Source: Chrysemys picta bellii
Taxonomy: Eukaryota > Chordata > Testudines > Emydidae
DNA: 64,000 bases
Direction: 5' to 3'
NCBI RefSeq assembly: GCF_011386835.1
Contig: NC_088800.1
Location: 56,635,439 to 56,699,438, forward strand
Shown here: piece after piece, positions 61,118-64,000 of the stretch
Layout: every line of letters begins with the position of its first letter
How positions within the stretch are numbered: position 1 is the first letter of the stretch
Translations under genes and position numbers: made by a program
The notes under the pieces: generated by a model
Database searches by the model: none
Seen by the model: the letters and a program-made list of their open reading frames with translations, nothing else
Told to the model about the DNA's origin: nothing

Positions 61118-63050
61118 CAGGGCCGGATTAACCTTTTGTAGGCCGCCATGGGGGTGAAGGAGCATGGCGTGGGGAGGGTGGTCCCCAGAGCAAGGGGACA
61201 GCCAGGAGCATTGGGGCATAGCATGGTGGGGCCGGCCCCGCTCCACCCAGCCCAGTGCAAGGGCTCTGTATACAAACCGGCAGTTGCCAGATGCACATTG
61301 ACTCACCCAGCCCTGTGCTGCCAGCGTGCCCCTTCCCCTCAGGGGTGGGCTCGGGCCGTGCCACACAGCCCCAACTCCCTATGCCCAGCAGCCCCCCACA
61401 CAAACCCTCCACTACAAATGCACAGTGGCCTGCACACCACCCCTGCTGCCCAGCACCTGCCCCCAGCCACACCACTACTGCCCAATGCACTTCCCCACAG
61501 CCCACCACCACCCTGGCTGGACTCCCTCAGGACCCACTTGCCTGGAGATAGGGTGACCATACGTCCCCGTTTGGCCGGGATAGTTCCCTTTTTAAGCTCG
61601 GTCCCAGCCATCCTGACTTTTTTGACAAAAACGGACGTTTATCCCGTTTGTTCTTGCCAACTGCTCAGCTGGCAAGAACAAACGAACAAATGCCCTGTTT
61701 ACCAAAAAAGTCTGGCGTGCCCCCCTAGCGGGGCGTGGAGGAATGTGTATGTGGGGGTGACAACTCAAGGGGTCAGGCAGCAGGGTTTGGGGGTCAGCCC
61801 CTGCCCCAGCCAGAATGGAGCTTGGGGGGTTAGGGGTCAGCCCCATCTCCTGGCAGCGGTGTGGGGAGCTGGGGCGAGGAAGAGGTCAGTCCCTGACCTG
61901 GCAGCAGCATGCGGATCTCGGGGAGTGAGGGGTCAGCCCCTGGCTGTGGCATGGGGAGCAGTGGGGGAGGGGTCGGTCCCCATGGTAGATTTAGAGTTAG
62001 TGGGGCCCTGTGCTCAGCTTCATTTTTGGGGCCCCTCCTTAGGACTCAGCGAAGAAAAAAAACATTCTCTCTTATCTCCCCAGCCCCCGTTTTTCATTCT
62101 TTTATTCTTCCTCCTCCTCCTCCTCCTATAAGTAATAGCAAGTAAATGAAAATAAAGTGAGGTACCTTGATTGTTTATGTAGTCTAACTTATTTTTCCAT
62201 AGACCACTTGAAAATTGCCAGGGGTCTCAGCGGACCACTTAATGATCTTTCCAAATATTGTTTGTACCGTTAGCTAACTATTGTAATAGTTATCTTTGGA
62301 TAAGAGCACTTTATTTTAAAAAACTGTAAAAAAAGTTGGGGTGCGGGGTCTGGGAGGGAGTTAGGGTGAGGGAGGGAGCTCAGGGCTGGGATGCAGGGTC
62401 TGGGAGGGAGTTTGGGTGCAGGAGCAGGCTAGGGGTTGGGGTGCAAGAGTCAGGGAGGGCAGGGGGCTGGGTTGTGTGAGAGGGGTGCAGGAGTCAGGGC
62501 TGTATGTGTGTGTGGGGGGGTGCAGGAGTCAGGGAGGGCAGGGGGCTGGGTATGTGTGAGGGGGGTGCAGGAGTCAGGGCTGGGGGTGTGGGTTGGGGTC
62601 GTGGGGGTGCTCCCAGCCCACTGCCTGAGTGGCTCATGGCAGGGGGCTGAAGGGGATACATGTAGGGGAGTGCAGGGGCCCCGCCTTTGCCCCACCACCT
62701 CCCCCAAGGCCCCACCCCTGCCTCTTCTCCGCCTCCTCCCCCAAGCGTGCTGCGGCCCTGCTCCTCCCTCTCCCTTGCGCTGGCAAACAGCTGTTAGGCG
62801 GCAGGGGAAGCACTGGGAGCGGGAGGGGTGGGAATGCGGTGCGCTCGGGGGAAGAGGAAGGGGCGAGCTTAGCTGCCAGTGGGTGTGGGTGGAGCCTGCC
62901 CTGCAGCAGGAGCCGGCAGGATGAAGCTTCTGCCTCCGCGGGAGAGGGCAGGAGGGCAGAGAAGAGCTAGCGGAGCCTTACTGCAGCCCAAGCAGAGCAG
63001 GTCGGGGCCCCTTTGGAGCCTGGGTCTGGAGCCATGGTGCCATGGTAAAG
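61118..63050. mobile_element. hAT-type composite repeat, GC-rich, right end degraded
   Basis: CAGGGCCGGATTAACC at 61118 is a hAT-type terminal sequence, similar to the MITE at 19011. A second module starts at about 61552 ('GGGTGACCATACGTCC') and a third near 61984 ('TAGATTTAGAGTTAGTGGGG'). 'GACCACTTGAAAATTGCC' and 'GTACCGTTAGCTAACTATTG' at about 62203-62285 are a dispersed hAT-internal phrase. Tandem G-rich units (GGGTGCAGGAGTCAGGGCTG) fill 62340-62600. No inverted right end or duplication is found. The long open frames here (for example 61148-62131) follow from composition. Confidence 0.55.
61646..61683. repeat. Perfect 14-bp-arm hairpin
   Basis: GTTTGTTCTTGCCA and TGGCAAGAACAAAC are separated by ACTGCTCAGC. 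It lies inside the second module of the hAT composite. Confidence 0.9.
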
Positions 63051-64000
63051 CTCGTACTGAGGTGAATATCCGGAGAAGTAGGGCAACAGGGAGATTACAA
63101 AACTGCAGCTGAGAACAAAGTGTTTCCACAGGGCCTGTCCTGTCCTGGAACAGAAGGATTGAATGGTATTTTCCATCCCCAGTGTTTTAACATCAGTGGG
63201 TAGGTTTAGGGTATGACAGTGTTAACAATGCTTGACGCAGCCCGGAACATGTATGTACTCATCTGGTGAAATGAATCTGGGCCGCTGTGTGCAGGCACTG
63301 ATGAGTTGGACCATTTTCCAATAGCGTATGCAAAGCACAGGGAAGATACTGAGTAGACTAAACGGTTCAGCAGAGAACAGTGAGTACGAATGATCAGTTG
63401 GAGGGCTAGCTAGGCAGTTCTGCTCTGGAAAGTGACCTTGTGCCTCAGTATGCAGCAAGAGGGACTCCAGCGCTCTCATCTTGCCTCTGTCACTGATTCA
63501 TTGTGTGGCCAAATCTGTAAGGCTCTAATTCAGTCTGTGCCACCCCATCAAGGGTGTAAGCCAGGGAGCGAGCATGGAACATGTGTTGTGTAGCTAGGCA
63601 CTCTGGCTCTAGTCCCCATTTCTGAGTGGGAATAATCCCCCTTTGTGCACCCGGGGCAGTGAGGCAGAATTAGCTACTTGTGCAGTGCTTTGGGGGAAGA
63701 GTGAGCCCGTCATAGTGCTAATCCCGAGTCAAACTCCGGCAGAGTAGGCTCAGTGGTTTTCTTTCTATGGAAGATAAATGGAATTTGCTACAATCTCTGT
63801 GTGTCTTCTGGATGAGACCTCACAAACCAAGGCCCTGCCTGCTTTCTATGGACATTAAAGCTACCCGATGGTTGCCCTGGTACCCTCAGCCAGAATTTCC
63901 GTGCTCCCTGCTAAGAACACACTTCAGTTACTTGGCATTTTATGCAAAATGAGGGACTTAACCAAATCTTCCTCCCTTGCATTTCTGATCTGGTTTCCTG
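63051..64000. other. Intron or flank to end of window, no feature seen
   Basis: No splice-flanked coding frame, RNA gene or recognised repeat. The missing NPRL3 terminal exon is not visible here. Confidence 0.45.

Noticed and set aside
61148..62131. A 327-codon open frame on the + strand
   Set aside because: It lies in GC-rich repeat DNA, spans several repeat modules and shows no protein family; competing frames are open on the other strand.
62300..63050. A possible CpG-rich promoter
   Set aside because: The GC richness comes from tandem repeat units of the hAT composite; no transcription-start features or downstream first exon are seen.

Overview
The window is vertebrate genomic DNA, most likely from a turtle (Testudines). 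It holds one protein-coding host gene, NPRL3 on the + strand, represented by four consecutive 3'-half exons (3791-3897, 13577-13706, 37168-37357, 40027-40219). All four have canonical splice sites, and their phases join without a gap. The final coding exon was not found, so everything from 40220 to 64000 is probably one intron or a sequence beyond it. NPRL3 is the GATOR1 subunit whose introns carry the alpha-globin enhancers in other amniotes.

Almost everything else is transposable-element DNA. The turtle assignment rests on the mix: CR1 LINEs, tyrosine-recombinase DIRS elements, a Penelope-like element, PIF/Harbinger transposons with many GTCTACACT-type MITEs, hAT and pogo/Tigger-like MITEs, a Ty3/Gypsy element of Gmr1-like layout, and an old L2 and MIR-like layer. 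The species cannot be told from the sequence.

Layout. 1-7064: intron with the first exon, a 1.1-kb LTR-like unit, and a CR1 tail split by a hAT MITE. 7076-12163: a Penelope-like element (- strand) that received a 294-bp inverted-repeat insertion and a 2.7-kb Harbinger element. 12592-14455: nested MITEs, an exon, and a second CR1 tail carrying a hAT MITE. 14863-20214: a DIRS element carrying a 1,000-bp Tigger-like insertion and a 318-bp hAT MITE, both with exact target duplications. 21698-24500: a long - strand CR1 and a + strand CR1 tail. 24500-33600: mostly unique intron with MITEs, a MIR-like SINE and a CR1 fragment. 33937-36612: a decayed DIRS element inside a MITE. 37168-40219: the last two exons seen. 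42923-46969: a Gypsy element with two identical 460-bp LTRs and a large internal deletion. 47982-49800: a Harbinger MITE and an L2 fragment. 50215-59400: a multi-level nest (CR1, Harbinger, DIRS, CR1, MITE). 61118-63050: a GC-rich hAT-type composite.

No element here looks autonomous. The Gypsy element is the youngest visible insertion. The coding potential worth testing is its gag (SAP-like, coiled-coil, SCAN-like capsid, CCHC, protease) and a 147-codon Myb/SANT reading frame in the first Harbinger element.
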